Origin: Pleurotus ostreatus/Saccharomyces cerevisiae fusant
Taxonomy: Eukaryota; Opisthokonta
Direction of reading: 5' to 3'
Assembly (NCBI GenBank): GCA_024196135.1
Contig: JAMQCK010000027.1
Location: forward strand, 62,001-126,000
DNA length: 64,000 nt
Under the pieces are notes generated by a model that was not told where the DNA came from, did not search any database, and was given only the letters and a program-made list of their open reading frames with translations. Shown in pieces: positions 20,314-32,163 of the stretch; position 1 is the first letter of the stretch, and each line of letters opens with the position of its first letter. A program made the translations under genes and the position numbers.

Positions 20314-22103
20314 TCAAACCACGCCCAAACTCGCCCAGATCACCCTTCCTACCACCGTGACCCCATCGTTTGTCCACGCGCGCCGGCGGGCGTAGTCCTT
20401 GGCCGTGTCTGCAGGGATGAAGCCGCCTGGAATTGGGTGAGTGAGGGTTAGGTGGGGGTAGAGGGCGGTGGGGTTGGGAAGCGGAAGGGTTGAGTGGCAG
20501 TGGAGGTGAGAGGGGTGGGTGGAAAACAGTTCTCGATTGATTGAGATTCTCCCTTCCAACTTTCCAACGACGAGGATATCCCTCTCTCCCGCCATCTCGC
20601 TCGCTCCCCGGTCTCACCCACACATCCAAACAAAGAACAAAGAAGAAAGAAACCCCCTACTCACTCGCCGCCCTCGCATCGACCATCTTGTCCACGATCT
20701 CCGCCGTGAACTCGGGGTGGCCCTGCACGGTGAGGATGTGGATGCGGTGCGGCTCGTTCGCTGCGAGGAGCGTTAGTGCGACAGTCACACAGTGCGTCAG
20801 CGCGATAATGCGTGAAACAGCAAGAGGCATCCGTTTCGGTATGAAGGTTGTATATCGGTATAGAGGTTATATACCGAAACGAAGGCAGCGTAAACTCACC
20901 TTCCCCCTCGCCCTCGTAGAACTGCACCATCCCCTGATTCGGGCACACGGGCGTCGAGCCGAGCAGCTCGAAGCCGGCGGGGACGGCGGGGACGTGGTCG
21001 CGGTGCACTGGAATGGAGAATAGGGTCAGATGGGTGGGAGGCAGGCGTCAAATAGGTTGGAGGCGGGCGTCAGATAGGTTGTAGGCGGGCGACAGACGAG
21101 TCGGGGGCAGACGCCAGACCGGACATGACTGCGCGGTTGAGGCCGTACTCACTTTGTTGTAGATACTGGGAGACAAGAAGTCAGCGATACGATCAAACAA
21201 AATGGGCGTCGGAGGAGCAAATGGGCGTCAGAGGAGCAAATGGGCGTCGGAGGAGCGCAAGCCCTAAGATGAACAAAATGGCAGTTGAAGGAGCGCAAGC
21301 CCCCAACAATTCTAAACGGTCAAAGACACAGCACGACTCACCAGCTCGTCCTTCCCGCCAAACACGTTCTTTCCAACCTCCGTCAGCCTAAACGGAGTGG
21401 GGCCCACCTCCCAGTGGCCGCTGGGCTCGCAAGTGCCGCCGAGCGCACGGCCGACGATCTGGTGGCCGAAGCAGATGCCTAGGGAGGGGGTAAGTTCATA
21501 GCGATATGAAGAGCCGCAACAGCGATAGGAAGAGCCTCAAGAGCGATAGGAAGGGTCTCAAGAGCGATAGGAAGAGCCTCAATAGCGACAGGAAGAGCCC
21601 CAATAGACAAGGATATGGAAAGTTATATCTCACCGAAAATGCGCACTTGCGGTTTATCCTGGGCGATATGGCGTACCCAGTCTACAAGCTTGTTGATCCA
21701 GGGGACATCGTCGTAAGCGGAGGCGGCTACGGGGAGTTATAAGTATGAATAACTAAGCAAGACCTTGCTAGATGGAAGCAACAAGAGATTTATAACAGAA
21801 TCATGATCACTCACCAGACCCGGTCAACAGCACCGCATCGTACGTCTCTATCTCCTCCTCCTTCGGATATTCCATCTTATGCACGACGTCGAAAGCATCG
21901 AGGATGAAAGGCGGTGGCGCTTCGCCGTTCGAGGCTGAGCTAGACTCCGATTCCGCGCTAGATTTCGACGCCGCCAGTGCATTCCGCAGAAGATCCTTAA
22001 AAATCTGCGCGTAGTCCCCGTACTCGTGCTGCACGGCAGGCATGGGTGTATCGCAAAGCAGAAGGGCGAGTCGGGGTGGCGTATGTGCTGTGGGAGCAGC
22101 CAT
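20314..22103 (-). CDS. Class I glutamine amidotransferase-like protein
   Basis: This is a GATase1-like hydrolase of the fungal family that includes yeast YLR126C and the plant gamma-glutamyl peptidases. The first exon starts at 22103 (MAAPTAHTPPRLALLLCD) and ends at 21815 with VLLTGSG. Later exons read YDDVPWINKLVDWVRHIAQ, then GICFGHQIVGRALGGTCEPS with the nucleophilic Cys in the elbow, then HRDHVPAVPAGFELLGSTP, then ILTVQGHPEFTAEIVDKMVD with the His-Pro-Glu of the catalytic triad. The last exon ends WTNDGVTVVGRVIWASLGVV. All three catalytic residues are visible. There is no synthase partner domain, so it likely acts alone on gamma-glutamyl compounds. A Ser/Glu-rich insert (about residues 46-62) is unusual. 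Introns carry minisatellites. Confidence 0.87.
21198..21265. repeat. Short tandem repeat in a GATase intron
   Basis: Three or four copies of aaatgggcgtcggaggagc. Confidence 0.75.
21504..21610. repeat. About 20-nt minisatellite in a GATase intron
   Basis: Five copies of agcgataggaagagcctcaa-type units. Confidence 0.85.
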
Positions 22104-25100
22104 GCTAGTATGTGAAGATGGCGATAATATGCGACGCTGAGGTAGATAGTTGGTGGTAATTGGGCTCGAAGATCGTCTCGAGTAGGCGTTTGGTCAATCC
22201 GGAGGGCTCTGTTAAGTGATGTTCGAGATATAGGTTGTTGATCGCGCTAGCTCTCGCTCTTGTAGATCAAGGCACCCGCGTTTACGCGTTTAGTGGCAGA
22301 GGTATGTCCTGCAGGTTATAGGAGGGAATGACCGTGGTGGAGGTTGCGGATGAGTCGGAGTTGGGCTTCTATCACGAGCAGTTATCTTATCTTATCTTAT
22401 CACACGGGCGCTTATTCCCTGATGGCGCTCGAGCTCGTCGCCTCTGCCTCCTGCCTCCGCTCCGGACGGAAATCCGCTCGATGCGAGCTCGACCTGGGCG
22501 ATGCCTTACTTCTTATATTGTGTGCCATCAGCAAGTGACATGAGAGTTAAATCAGCCCGCGATCCGTCCTCGGAGACTGTTGCATTGCGCCAAAGCATGA
22601 TTTCCACCGTGACCGTTCACGCGCATGTCCTAGCACTCTCCATACGGCTCTGACCGACATCATCCCGGACCCCATTCAGCTCCCGTCTTTCGATTGGCGT
22701 ATGAGGCCTCGCGGATGGTCAAATAAAGACTCACGGATGGTCATATAAATCCTCTCGGACGGCCTTCCGGCGAGCTATGGGGTCGAGTTCGGGATCCATA
22801 TGTACCTGAGAGAAGGATTATAAACCTGAGAGAAGAGTTATGAACCTGGGAGTGGCGCAAACATAGTGACTAGTCCCGGAGGAACGCGATCTACATGAGC
22901 AGCACCATCTACATGAGAGCAGCCCTATATGAACTTGGGAGAACTAGCACGAGCTATACAAATGTACTGACGATGTATATGAACCTGAGAACACTCTTAT
23001 ATGAATCTGGGAACACCGTTATATGACCCTGGGAGCAGCACGTAAGTACGGAGGGGCTGCGCGCGAGGATGGAGGGGCAGCACGACAGGACGCCGGCGCG
23101 GGGTACTTATCGATGTGCATTCATGGCAGGGGACCATGCAGCGTCCCCGCACGACCGTATAGCGTTCCCGCAAGACCATTTGGTGTTCCTCGCCTGGCCT
23201 GCAGAATCATGCAGTATCTTTCGCACACCATGCAGCATCTATAGCGCTGGAGCATGCAGTCGATCTCGAGGACGGGCGGGTCACGGCATACCTCGAGGGC
23301 ACACAACCTTCTACAGAAGTAAGAGCATTCTCGATCTCGAGGCGTGGCGCGTGGACTTTCGCGAGGCTTTCATATCGCGTGGGATGGATGTGGTTCAGTG
23401 TACAGCTGGGAATCTATTGTCAGGTGCGTTAAGCTTGTGCTCTTCGCATAGACGTAAGTAAAACGGATTGAGCATATCGCGCCGGACAATGCGTATCGCA
23501 CGACTCGCGCGCACAAGGTTTCAGGATCGAGACCCATCATAGGCCATACCTTGCACAGTGCGACCAACGCTGGGGACGGAGAAAGCGGGCCATTGAATCC
23601 GTACGCGGCCCCGCGGATCGCCAGTACCCTAAAGAAAGAAGTCAAGCACCCTACTAAAGAAAGCAGACAAGCACCCTATAGTCAGTACTTGTGCGCCCTA
23701 AGATGAGGACTTCCTCCTTGACTTCTCCGCCGTGCCTCGATGCGGATCCGCAGGCCTGTCGCGGTCATGACATTGAAGGAGGACGGTTGGGCTTCGTCAA
23801 CATGGTCTAGCTTGGTTCGACATGGCCGAGCTTCTTCGAGGGTAGATAATTCGCCTTCGGGGGTAGGTAATCCGCCTTTGAGGGTAGGTACCAGTCGATC
23901 TCGTCGCTCCGCGCCGGTTGGTGTATGTTCTCGCGCAGTTGCCATTGTCCCTTCGCAGTTTTCATTGTCCCTTCGCAGTTGCCATTGTCCCTTCGCCGGC
24001 GCGCACCGCCGTCCGCACAAGGTACATACTGCGGTCCCATTGTCCGTTCCGGTTCCGCCAAGGCACTCGTCCTACGTTGACGTCCGAGTTGTCGGTCCAC
24101 ATGTTTCGCGGACCACATGTAATGTTCTGCACTGGTCCCCATGTCATGTTCTGCGCAGGTCCCCGAGTTTTTCGCCGAGCCCTGGATCTTCACGCAAAGT
24201 CTATAAAGTCCCGAAGCCCGCCCGCAAGCTGGTCACGACCGCAAGCCAAGAGGCGCATGCAGCAGGAGGCTCGGCCATCGTGAGTAGGGCTGGCGGCGAT
24301 CGAGAGCAAGGTTAGCAGATGTTCCCAGCCCGCATAAGCTGCACTCACCTTCCATGGCATGACAAGCAACCTTGCGCGCGGCACCGATGTTCATCTGCTT
24401 CGAGTAACGGCATCATCCATGCGAGAGGTGTCGTCTTCGCCAACTACTCATATAGGCATAGTGAAGGGGTTGCTTTGATAGACCCGACAAAAACCAAGAG
24501 AAGCATGAGAGCGCAATAGAGTAGCCAAAGAATTGAGTGAAAGCAAGCCTCGAGTTCGGCAAGAGCAGGACACGCGCCACGCACGTGCATCCATCGTAGA
24601 TCATGTCACGTGCAGCAGTTGAACTTGCCAAATTTGGAACCGCACGCTTGAGAATCGCCAGCTTACGTCCTAAAACCGCCGAACGCGAGTATTTCGTCGA
24701 AGGAGAGCACACCACATTGAGGATGAACGTTTTGGATCGAGGATAGACGTACAACATCTAAGCGAAGGCTGGAGTACCCCGCGGAAGACAGGGAATCGAA
24801 GGTGGCCGTACTGCTAGGCGCACCGCATCTACGGTCAGCGGAGGCCTATTCGTGCGTCAAGCGGGCCTGCTCGAGGTCTGCTGATCCAGGAGGTACAGGG
24901 ATCCGAGCTTCCGAGGTCGCTAGACTCCCGTATTGCACGCGATGACGCTGTTGTCTGCATAGGTAATATTTGGGTAGCGATGTGATAGTCAGCACGGCGC
25001 TAGAATGGGCTCGGAAAGGCATCGAATGGGATCGGGAAGGGATAGAATAGGCAGAAAGGCGGAGCAACGGTCGGCTAAAGCCTGGCGATGGAGACGCCCT

Positions 25101-25814
25101 GAGCAACGTCGGGACGACTATGTCCGAGATAGCCGCAGGGCAGTCGAAAGGCCCAGCGTCGGGGAAAGTCCTGAAGGATCCGAGAAAGAGGCTGAGCGGC
25201 AAAGAAGGGGGCAAAATCGCAGAGAAGGGGGCTGGTCAGCAAAGAAGGAGGCAGGGCGGCCGAGAAGGTGGCAGACCAGCCGAGGGATGCTGGCGCCGCT
25301 GGAGCGCGTGGGCGAGGCTTTCTATAGAGCGGGGCGTGAGGTCTTCTGAATCTATAGCGGGACGTGAAGCGCGCGAGGACGTCCACTTGGCGGTATGGAA
25401 AGCCGACTGGGATCTCGAAGGTGGTTCTTGAGGGTGTTCGAGAGCGTGTAGTGCGGTGTTACGCTGCCCAGCGTCTTGGAGGGGGTGGTCGAGGTTGGCG
25501 CTAGTCCTGGTTTGCGCACCGTATACTTCCTCGATTTTCCGATAAAAAGAGGATTTTTCTTCGTGAGATTGACCACTCTCAGGGTACAAGATAGAGTGTG
25601 TAGATCTGCTGCTCAGCTGCAGGAGGCCAGATGGGAGGCGCGCGGCGAGTTGTGACGCTCAGGAACCGGAATATGAAGGCACGTGCGGGCCGCGCTTGAT
25701 TCCGTGGGCGGAGTTCGAACCGGTTCGCTCAGACCGTCACCTAAAGATTCAGAATCCCAGCCCCGGGACCGCTCGCACATCCACGCCCGTCGTTACTCTT
25801 CCTCCGCCATCACC
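22104..25814. other. 3.7-kb repeat-rich stretch without a recognised gene
   Basis: Both strands have only short open frames without family signatures. Visible structure includes degenerate repeats of tatatgaacctgagagaa type (about 22795-23035), tcgagggtaggtaattcgcc-type units (23836-23890), a 19-nt unit ccattgtcccttcgcagtt (23940-23998), a catgtcatgttctgc unit (24110-24165), and purine-rich gcaaagaagggggc units (25195-25260). This looks like relaxed, decayed sequence. Confidence 0.5.
23940..23998. repeat. 19-nt tandem repeat
   Basis: Three copies of ccattgtcccttcgcagtt (middle copy variant). Confidence 0.85.
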
Positions 25815-28800
25815 ATGGCCGACAGCGAGCTCGACCACCCCGACGGGAGCAGCTTCCGCGGCGACCCCCGCCTCCTCCTCGCCGCCACAGTCGTCGTCGT
25901 CGGCTCCGCCGCGTACCTCTGGCGCGCGAATCTCGCGCAGGTGTCCTCTAGCTATCTCGGCCGCGTCGCGGGTGCGGGTGCCAGGCAGGGCGTGCGCGGG
26001 TGTGCGGCTGACGGCGATGCAGGGTTTAGGGCGCCCCCGGACGCGGGCAGCAAGCCCGAGGGGGCGGGCAGCGTGTCCGACGACAAGGGCGCGAAGGGCG
26101 CGCGCTCGAAGGAGCGGCGCCGGAGGGGGAAGGACCCGCTGAAGGACCTCGTCAAGGGCGGGAAGAAGCTGAAGGGGCTCGCCGCGCTCAGTATACCAGG
26201 GGACCCGGCCGACGCCAGGAGCGCATCGACCCCGCCACATTTGCACGAGCCGCCGTCCTCATCACACTCCATCCCGCCCTCTGCGGGCCCATCCCCGCGC
26301 CGCAACGGCCGCCTGGCGGACGCGCAGGCGTATATCGACAGCAGGCCAGACGGCGTGACGGACGACGAGGACGCGATGTGCTCCTCCGTCTCCGGCCTGT
26401 CCTCGTGCCCCACGGAGGCATCTAGCAGCCGCGCTGAGGCGTCGAGCAGCCGCGTTCGAGCAAGTAGCCGCGCGCGGGAAGACGCCGCGTCGACAGCCAC
26501 CCCATCACGCAATACCCACGAAGACCGCATCCCCCACGACGACCACGACCCAGTGTCCATTTCGTCCAGCGCCTCTCACTCCAGCACCGCCTCCCTGTCA
26601 TCCTTCTCCGACTCCGCCGACACCGTTGACACTTCCACGACGTCTGTCTCCGAGTACGTTTCTACGCCGAAGGCCGGCGCGGACCGTCCTGGCAGCGGGG
26701 TCTTCGATGAGTCTAATGACACGGTTTTCGACCGCTCAAGCAGCTCAACTGGCGCGGGGGCGGCCAGCTCGAGCGGCGCGGCTAGCTCTGGTAGCACAGG
26801 CGACCGCTCAAGTAGCACAGACGCGGCCGGCTCTAGCAGTAAAGCCGCAAGCTCAACAACGAAGCTCCAATTCCCCGGCCCATGGGATCCCGACCCCGAC
26901 GACGCGCGCGATCCTAGAAAGTCCTCGCCAAGCAAGCCCTCCCGCAAGCGCTCAAGATCGCGTGGTCCGCTCGACCCATCCTCCCCCTCACGCTCTTCAC
27001 GCCCCTCGGGCTCACGCCATGGCTCCGAAGCGCCAGCACACAGTTCAGCGGCAGCACATGGTACGTGCCTCATATAACTCATCATGCCCCCATATATGCC
27101 CTCGCGTCCCCCATATAGGCCATCGTGTCCTCCATACAAGTCATCCTCGTGTAACCCCCCTCTCCCATTCACACACACATACTCACGCGCTTCGTCTTCC
27201 AGGACGCCCGCTCGACGGATCGCGTGGCGCAGAGCATGCTGTAACGCCCACCACACCTGGACCGGGGAGCGGTCTTCCCACGCCTGGGGCATCCTCGGCG
27301 TCGACGTCTTATTCGGCTCCGACATCGCAACTCGGGCCTCCGACAGCGACGACACCTGGAGCGACGTCTGGCCCCTATGCCTCCACAACGTCTGGCCCCC
27401 ATCCCGCCTCCACCCCCGGACCCTACTCCGAGCCCTCCGTCTGCCTGCAGACGCAGGTTGCCTCCCTCCGCGGCGCGCTCGAGGCGTCGAGGAAGCGCGA
27501 GGAGAACATGCGTGGCGAGATGGAGCGGCAGGGGAAGGAGATGGAGCAAAGGAGTAGGGAGATAGAAAACCGAACGAGGGAATGGGAGAGGCAGCGGGGC
27601 GAGATGGAGAGGCAGAGCAAGGACGTGGAGATGTTGCGGTGGGAGAGCGCGCACTGGAGGCGGAGGGAGATGGAGGTGAGTAGATTGAGGTTGGTGGCCG
27701 TAGTTCAATTGACTGACGACTTCGATTTTTTCAGCTTCAGTCGCAGATCCACCACCTGATGCAGCAGCTGCAGTACTCGACGATGATGGTGTCGAATTCG
27801 GCGAGGATGCGTGGGTCGGGGAGTAATGGCAGCAACAGCCCGGCGCCCTCGACGGGTCCTACGAGCCCGGCGTTTTCGGGGCCGCCTCCGATGTCGATGT
27901 TCTCGCCGCCGATGATGCCGTCGATGCCTTCGACGGGGATGATGCCGTCGCCAAATGGAATGGTGCCCTCGCCCAGCGGCATGATCCCCTCACCCAGCGG
28001 GATGGTGCCCTCGACAAGCGGACCCTTCAGCCCGGTGCTCCCGCCGCATATGCAGCAGGCGCCCCCAATGTCGATGATGTCGCCGACGATGCAGGGCAGC
28101 CCGCGCTCGCCATACTTATATATGCCGGAGCAGGGACGACCATACTCCCCCTCGCAAATGCGCCCGTACTCGCCCTCGCAGATGCGGCCATACTCGCCGT
28201 ACTCCTCTACGACGTCCATCCCGCAGAGTCAGAGTCACTCGGAGTTGCTGGCGGTGTTCCCGTCGAGCGCGCCGCGGGCGGGCGGGAGCAGCGGGCCGCC
28301 GTCTGTCGGGTCGAGCTCGCGCGGGTCGGCGAGTCCGGAGCTGGCTGCCTCGGGCTCGACAGCTTCTTCTGGCCACAATCTGACGACTTCGTTGAGCTTG
28401 AACTCCACGGGCTCTTCGAGTCAGCTCTCACTGGGCTCATCCAGTCAGAGCTCACTGGGCATGGACCGTGGCCGGCAGCGGACGCGGCCGGGGTACGATG
28501 GCGAGTACGATGAGGGAGCCGCGGACGAGTATTGCGGGGTGCTGGCGGATGCGATCCTGAAGCGGCCTCAGGCGATGCGGGTGGGGTCGAGGCAGGCGCA
28601 GGGGGCGTCGAGGGATGGGGAACCTGCTTTGACTGTAGGAGAGCAGGGCGCCTCGAGAGAAGGAGCGCAGGGATCCTCGAGAGAAGGAGCGTTGGAGTCC
28701 TCGAGAGAAGCGGATGCACTAGATGCGGCGGACCGACGAGAGACAGTGGACCTACGAGAGTCGCCTGAAGAGGAGATCGTGGAGTTCAGCTTCCCGTCGA

Positions 28801-28865
28801 TCTCGGATTATCGGGAGCCGCCGCTGCAGAGGGACGAGGCTGGGCCGGATGAGGTGGCTGCATGA
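25815..28865 (+). CDS. Membrane-anchored Ser-rich coiled-coil protein, function unknown
   Basis: Three exons (25815-27060, 27203-27675, 27735-28865) join in phase to 949 residues. Near the N-terminus is one hydrophobic segment (LLLAATVVVVGSAAYLW), likely a membrane anchor. A basic stretch follows (KERRRRGKDPLKDLVKGGKK), then about 350 residues dominated by Ser, Asp, Thr and Ala. A coiled coil follows (CLQTQVASLRGALEASRKRE, then EMERQ/REWERQ heptads, about residues 500-590). The last part is Pro/Ser/Met-rich with short repeats (GMVPSPSG, YSPSQMRP, SREGA). No enzyme motif is seen. The arrangement suggests an organelle-membrane tether or scaffold, but that is inference. An upstream ATG at 25683 is in the same frame; 25815 was chosen because it directly precedes the anchor. 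Confidence 0.72.
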
Positions 28866-31101
28866 GCTGCATGTCTATCCTGCGCGTCCTTCCTCCATCC
28901 GACCTCCAACCTTCGCGCTCACCAGACTCTCGCCCGCCTACAGCGACGTCGACCCCCAGCACACCTAACTCTCATTTCGAGGCCCCTTCATCATCCATAT
29001 ATCCACCCATGCATTTATTCTTCCATCCGTGCCAGCCACGCCATTCACCCACTCGTGCCAGACACGCCATCCAATCCGCTCCAGACACGTTAATCCTATT
29101 CTTATGTATACTTCGTTCCTGAACGCCTTCCTTTACGCCTCGCAGGATACCACCACGACATTCCTTCCGCGCCCGGCCTCGCCAATATGGATCGGTGCGG
29201 TGCTAGTCCGTTGGCTTGCTGGCCTTAGCGGAGCCATAGCTCACTTGGCTAGTGCGGTAACGCACCTCGCCAAGGTCATAGCTCGCCTCGCCGACCCCCA
29301 TCAGGCTCCGCCGCGGTCACGCCCCATACCATTATCTCCGCACACACACGCCTGCCTGCTTCCCCACGGATGCCTCGCCTGCTCTTTACGGATGCCTCGG
29401 TTGGCGCTCGGGCGACCGACCTTGCACGTCTATCGACCGACGACGCACATCTATCGACCGTCCCAAGGACGGCCTCCGCACCGTGACGTCTCCTCACTTA
29501 ATACTTATATCCCCTAGCATACCCCCCACCTGCACTTTCTTGTGTCATAGTCTGAACTTCGGCGACAGTTATGTGAAGATCGTTGGTTAGTTATCTGAAT
29601 CTGTGAAGCCTGAACTTGTTACTTGCTTGCTTGTTAGCTTTCAGTTCTTCCCCATTATATCCACCGCCCCATATCCCACCACGCCCCTTGGCCTCGAGGG
29701 CTAAAATCGACGGCCCTCGAGGGCCAAGATCGACAGCCCCCGAGGCCAAAATCGACAGTAGCGCACGTATGCCTAGTATACATATGCGACCAGCAGGACA
29801 CGCTGGATGAAGAAGTAAAATGAACATTTTGGACACCGCCTTATATTGTGTAGCTGACGGGGGGGAGAGCGCCATGGCAGTGGGGAAGTTCGACTTGGTC
29901 CGAGTCCTCGCGCGCGGAAGATGCCGAGAAGTGATGGTGGAAGGAATGTGCCGAAATGCCACTCGCTGCTTGCCTTCAGCGATGTGGACCGGGGGAAAGA
30001 CTGGACTGGACTGAATTACTACTGACCGCATGAGTGGATCTGCAGCTCGTCGAGGTGATACTGATGGACGGACAGCCGTCACAGATGCGATGTGTCCTGC
30101 GTCAACTACCCATTTCGTCGAGGTACAGTGCGACCGGGTTACCCAGGCCGATATCGTGCAGAGTGACCGTGCTCATTTTTCCAGAGGAGTTGTATCAGCA
30201 ACCAGTCGCTGACACTTGACCCGATCAGCTATCACCCCTCTGTATCATGAGCGATTCTCGAGGCTCGACGGCTGGGAGAACTTGTGGAAGACTGCTAACA
30301 AGCGCTCCTAGCATGAGCCAAAGAGCATAGTCCGGGCTCCTTGGGCAAGAAGCTGCTATATGCTATAGTATGATCATCGCCCTCAGCCGCCGACCTCGCC
30401 GCCCTTTCGCAGTCCCCACTCCAAGAATCCCTACTCCAAGAATCCTCACAACCGAGCACTCTGCGAGTTCGGTCAGGATGCGCTTCGTCGTTGTGGCTGG
30501 CATGATTCCCCTCCTCGGTTGTGGTCAGCATCATCCCCCTCCTAGGTTGCGGCTGGCATTGCTCCCCTCCTCGCCCTCGTGCGTGCACTGGCACAGTTGC
30601 CCATCGAACGTGCACAGTTCCCGATCGAGCGTGAGTCTGATTCCAGCCTCCATGCTATGCCGACCTCCATGCGCGCTATGCTCACTATACCGTCGCCTTT
30701 TCCGCTCGTGCTGTCTCCCACTCCCCGCCACCCTTCGCATTCCACTTCTCCCCCGCCACCCGCCGCGTTCCCCTTCCCATGCCTCCCTCCGTCTTCCACT
30801 CTCCCCCCCTCCGCGTTCCACTCTTCCCTACGGCCTTCCATTTCCCATGCCTCCCTCCCCCGGCGCATTCCGCGTTGCGGCCTGTTTCACCTCTTGCTTA
30901 CCCGCCCTCTACGCCCCTCGCTTACCCGCCCTCTACGCCCCTCGATTACCAGCCCTTTACGCCCCTCGCCGTGCGCAGCTGTCTGCGTCCAGCGCTGCGT
31001 CAACCGGCAGCTGCCTGTGCCCAACGCTACGTCAACCAGCGGCTGCCTCGTCAACCAGTAAGCTGTTGAGCGACCTCGTCGGTTGCACAAGCGAAGCCAA
31101 C
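28866..31101. other. Gene-poor region with repeats
   Basis: This holds the 3' flank of the membrane protein. A ccctcgagggc-type palindromic unit is repeated at about 29690-29760. A 25-nt unit (ttacccgccctctacgcccc) recurs at 30896-30975. No convincing gene; the plus-strand open frame at 30370-31131 is pyrimidine-rich and low-complexity. Confidence 0.5.
30896..30975. repeat. 25-nt tandem repeat downstream of copy B
   Basis: Three copies of a ttacccgccctctacgcccc-type unit. Confidence 0.8.
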
Positions 31102-32163
31102 TCAACCAGCATTCGCGGCCTCGCCGATTGAGACTGAACCGGCATTCGCGGTTTCGCCAACTGAACCAGCATTCAGGGCCTCGCCCTCCACCACGGCCTC
31201 GCCCTCCACCACGGTCTCTCCCTCCACCACGACCTCACCCTCCACCACGGTCCCGCCCTCCACCACGTCTACCCAGGATCCCGTCTTGACGTCGAAATGG
31301 CGCCACCTCGGCCGCAGCTCGCCACTGCAATCGACGCCCTTCCGCTGGAACATGAACCTGATGGCGTTCCCTTCGTCCACCGCGTCCATGTGCTGTTCCC
31401 AGGCCTCGTTCGTCCACACGTTCTCCGCGTCCGTATGCGCGCTCTCCTCGTCCGCCCACACGTTCTTCGCGTTGCGCACGCCCGCGCAGCCAAAGTCCAC
31501 GACCACACCGCGCCCATCGGCCGTGACGAGCACGTTGCCGGGGTTCAAGTCATGATGGAAGACGCCGTGGGCCGCGAAGCTTTCGACGGTGCGCACCATC
31601 GCAACGCCCACGGCTGGCGTCAACAGCTCCAGCAGCGCCTGGCAGACGGTGACGCCCTCGATGTATTCCAGCACAAGCGCGCGCGGCACGTATGCGCGCT
31701 CGTCGGGCGGGATGAGGCGGCCCTCGGCGAGCAGGCGCGGGATAGCGCCGCCCTGGAGGTCGCGCAGATTGTCGTACGCCGCACGCTCGTACCAGAATGA
31801 TTCTTCCATGAGGTGGCGCAGGTGCGCCTCCCAGATGGCCGCGCGCTCGAGCTGGCCAGCAGGGCCGTCCGCCGCTGGCTCGGGGCGATGGATCGCCTTG
31901 GGGTCGAATGTGGCTGGCGCGGCGCGCTCGGCGGCGAGGGACCACGGGTGGGAGGGCTTTCTCCACCCAAACTTGCTCTCGTACCCGTTGCGCTCGTTGT
32001 TGTAGCGAGGGTCGTATATCTTGAGCACCACCGGGCTGGGGCTAAGCTCATCGCAGCGCGCGACGACAACGACGCTCTTGGTGAAATTGAAGTGCCGGCC
32101 GTCGTTGGTGTCCAAAGCGAGAACGCGCCCGGGGGCGAAAATAGCGGGGGATTCCTCAGCCAT
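31102..32163 (-). CDS. Protein kinase-like (PKL) domain protein, copy B
   Basis: This is a single-exon gene of 353 residues in opposite orientation to copy A, and highly similar to it. Key residues remain: SPVVLKIYDPRY, the catalytic loop GVFHHDLNPGNVLV, and VVVDFGCAGVR. Compared with copy A, nine residues (27 nt) are missing near the N-terminus where copy A reads TVDRLFTPVT. A 14-residue tandem duplication follows the DFG region (NVWADEE and NVWTNEA). The C-terminus is replaced by minisatellite-encoded repeats (VVEGEA and an NAGSV/ANAG series). The frame stays open throughout, so it may still be expressed. The deletion affects strands near the glycine-rich loop and could reduce activity. An upstream ATG at 32247 is less likely. 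Confidence 0.72.
   Translation of the reverse strand: MAEESPAIFAPGRVLALDTNDGRHFNFTKSVVVVARCDELSPSPVVLKIYDPRYNNERNGYESKFGWRKPSHPWSLAAERAAPATFDPKAIHRPEPAADGPAGQLERAAIWEAHLRHLMEESFWYERAAYDNLRDLQGGAIPRLLAEGRLIPPDERAYVPRALVLEYIEGVTVCQALLELLTPAVGVAMVRTVESFAAHGVFHHDLNPGNVLVTADGRGVVVDFGCAGVRNAKNVWADEESAHTDAENVWTNEAWEQHMDAVDEGNAIRFMFQRKGVDCSGELRPRWRHFDVKTGSWVDVVEGGTVVEGEVVVEGETVVEGEAVVEGEALNAGSVGETANAGSVSIGEAANAG
31178..31268 (-). repeat. Coding 18-nt minisatellite in copy B
   Basis: Five copies of an 18-nt unit (plus strand gcctcgccctccaccacg) encode VVEGEx six-residue repeats at the C-terminus. The adjoining 31102-31177 contains about 30-nt units with gaaccagcattcgcgg. Confidence 0.9.

Noticed and set aside
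25697..25725. gttcgaacc phrase resembling a tRNA T-loop
   Set aside because: No matching acceptor stem or anticodon arm could be folded around it.
30370..31131. Plus-strand open frame of 253 codons next to kinase-like copy B
   Set aside because: Composed of pyrimidine-rich tandem repeats with no motif, and overlaps the end of copy B.
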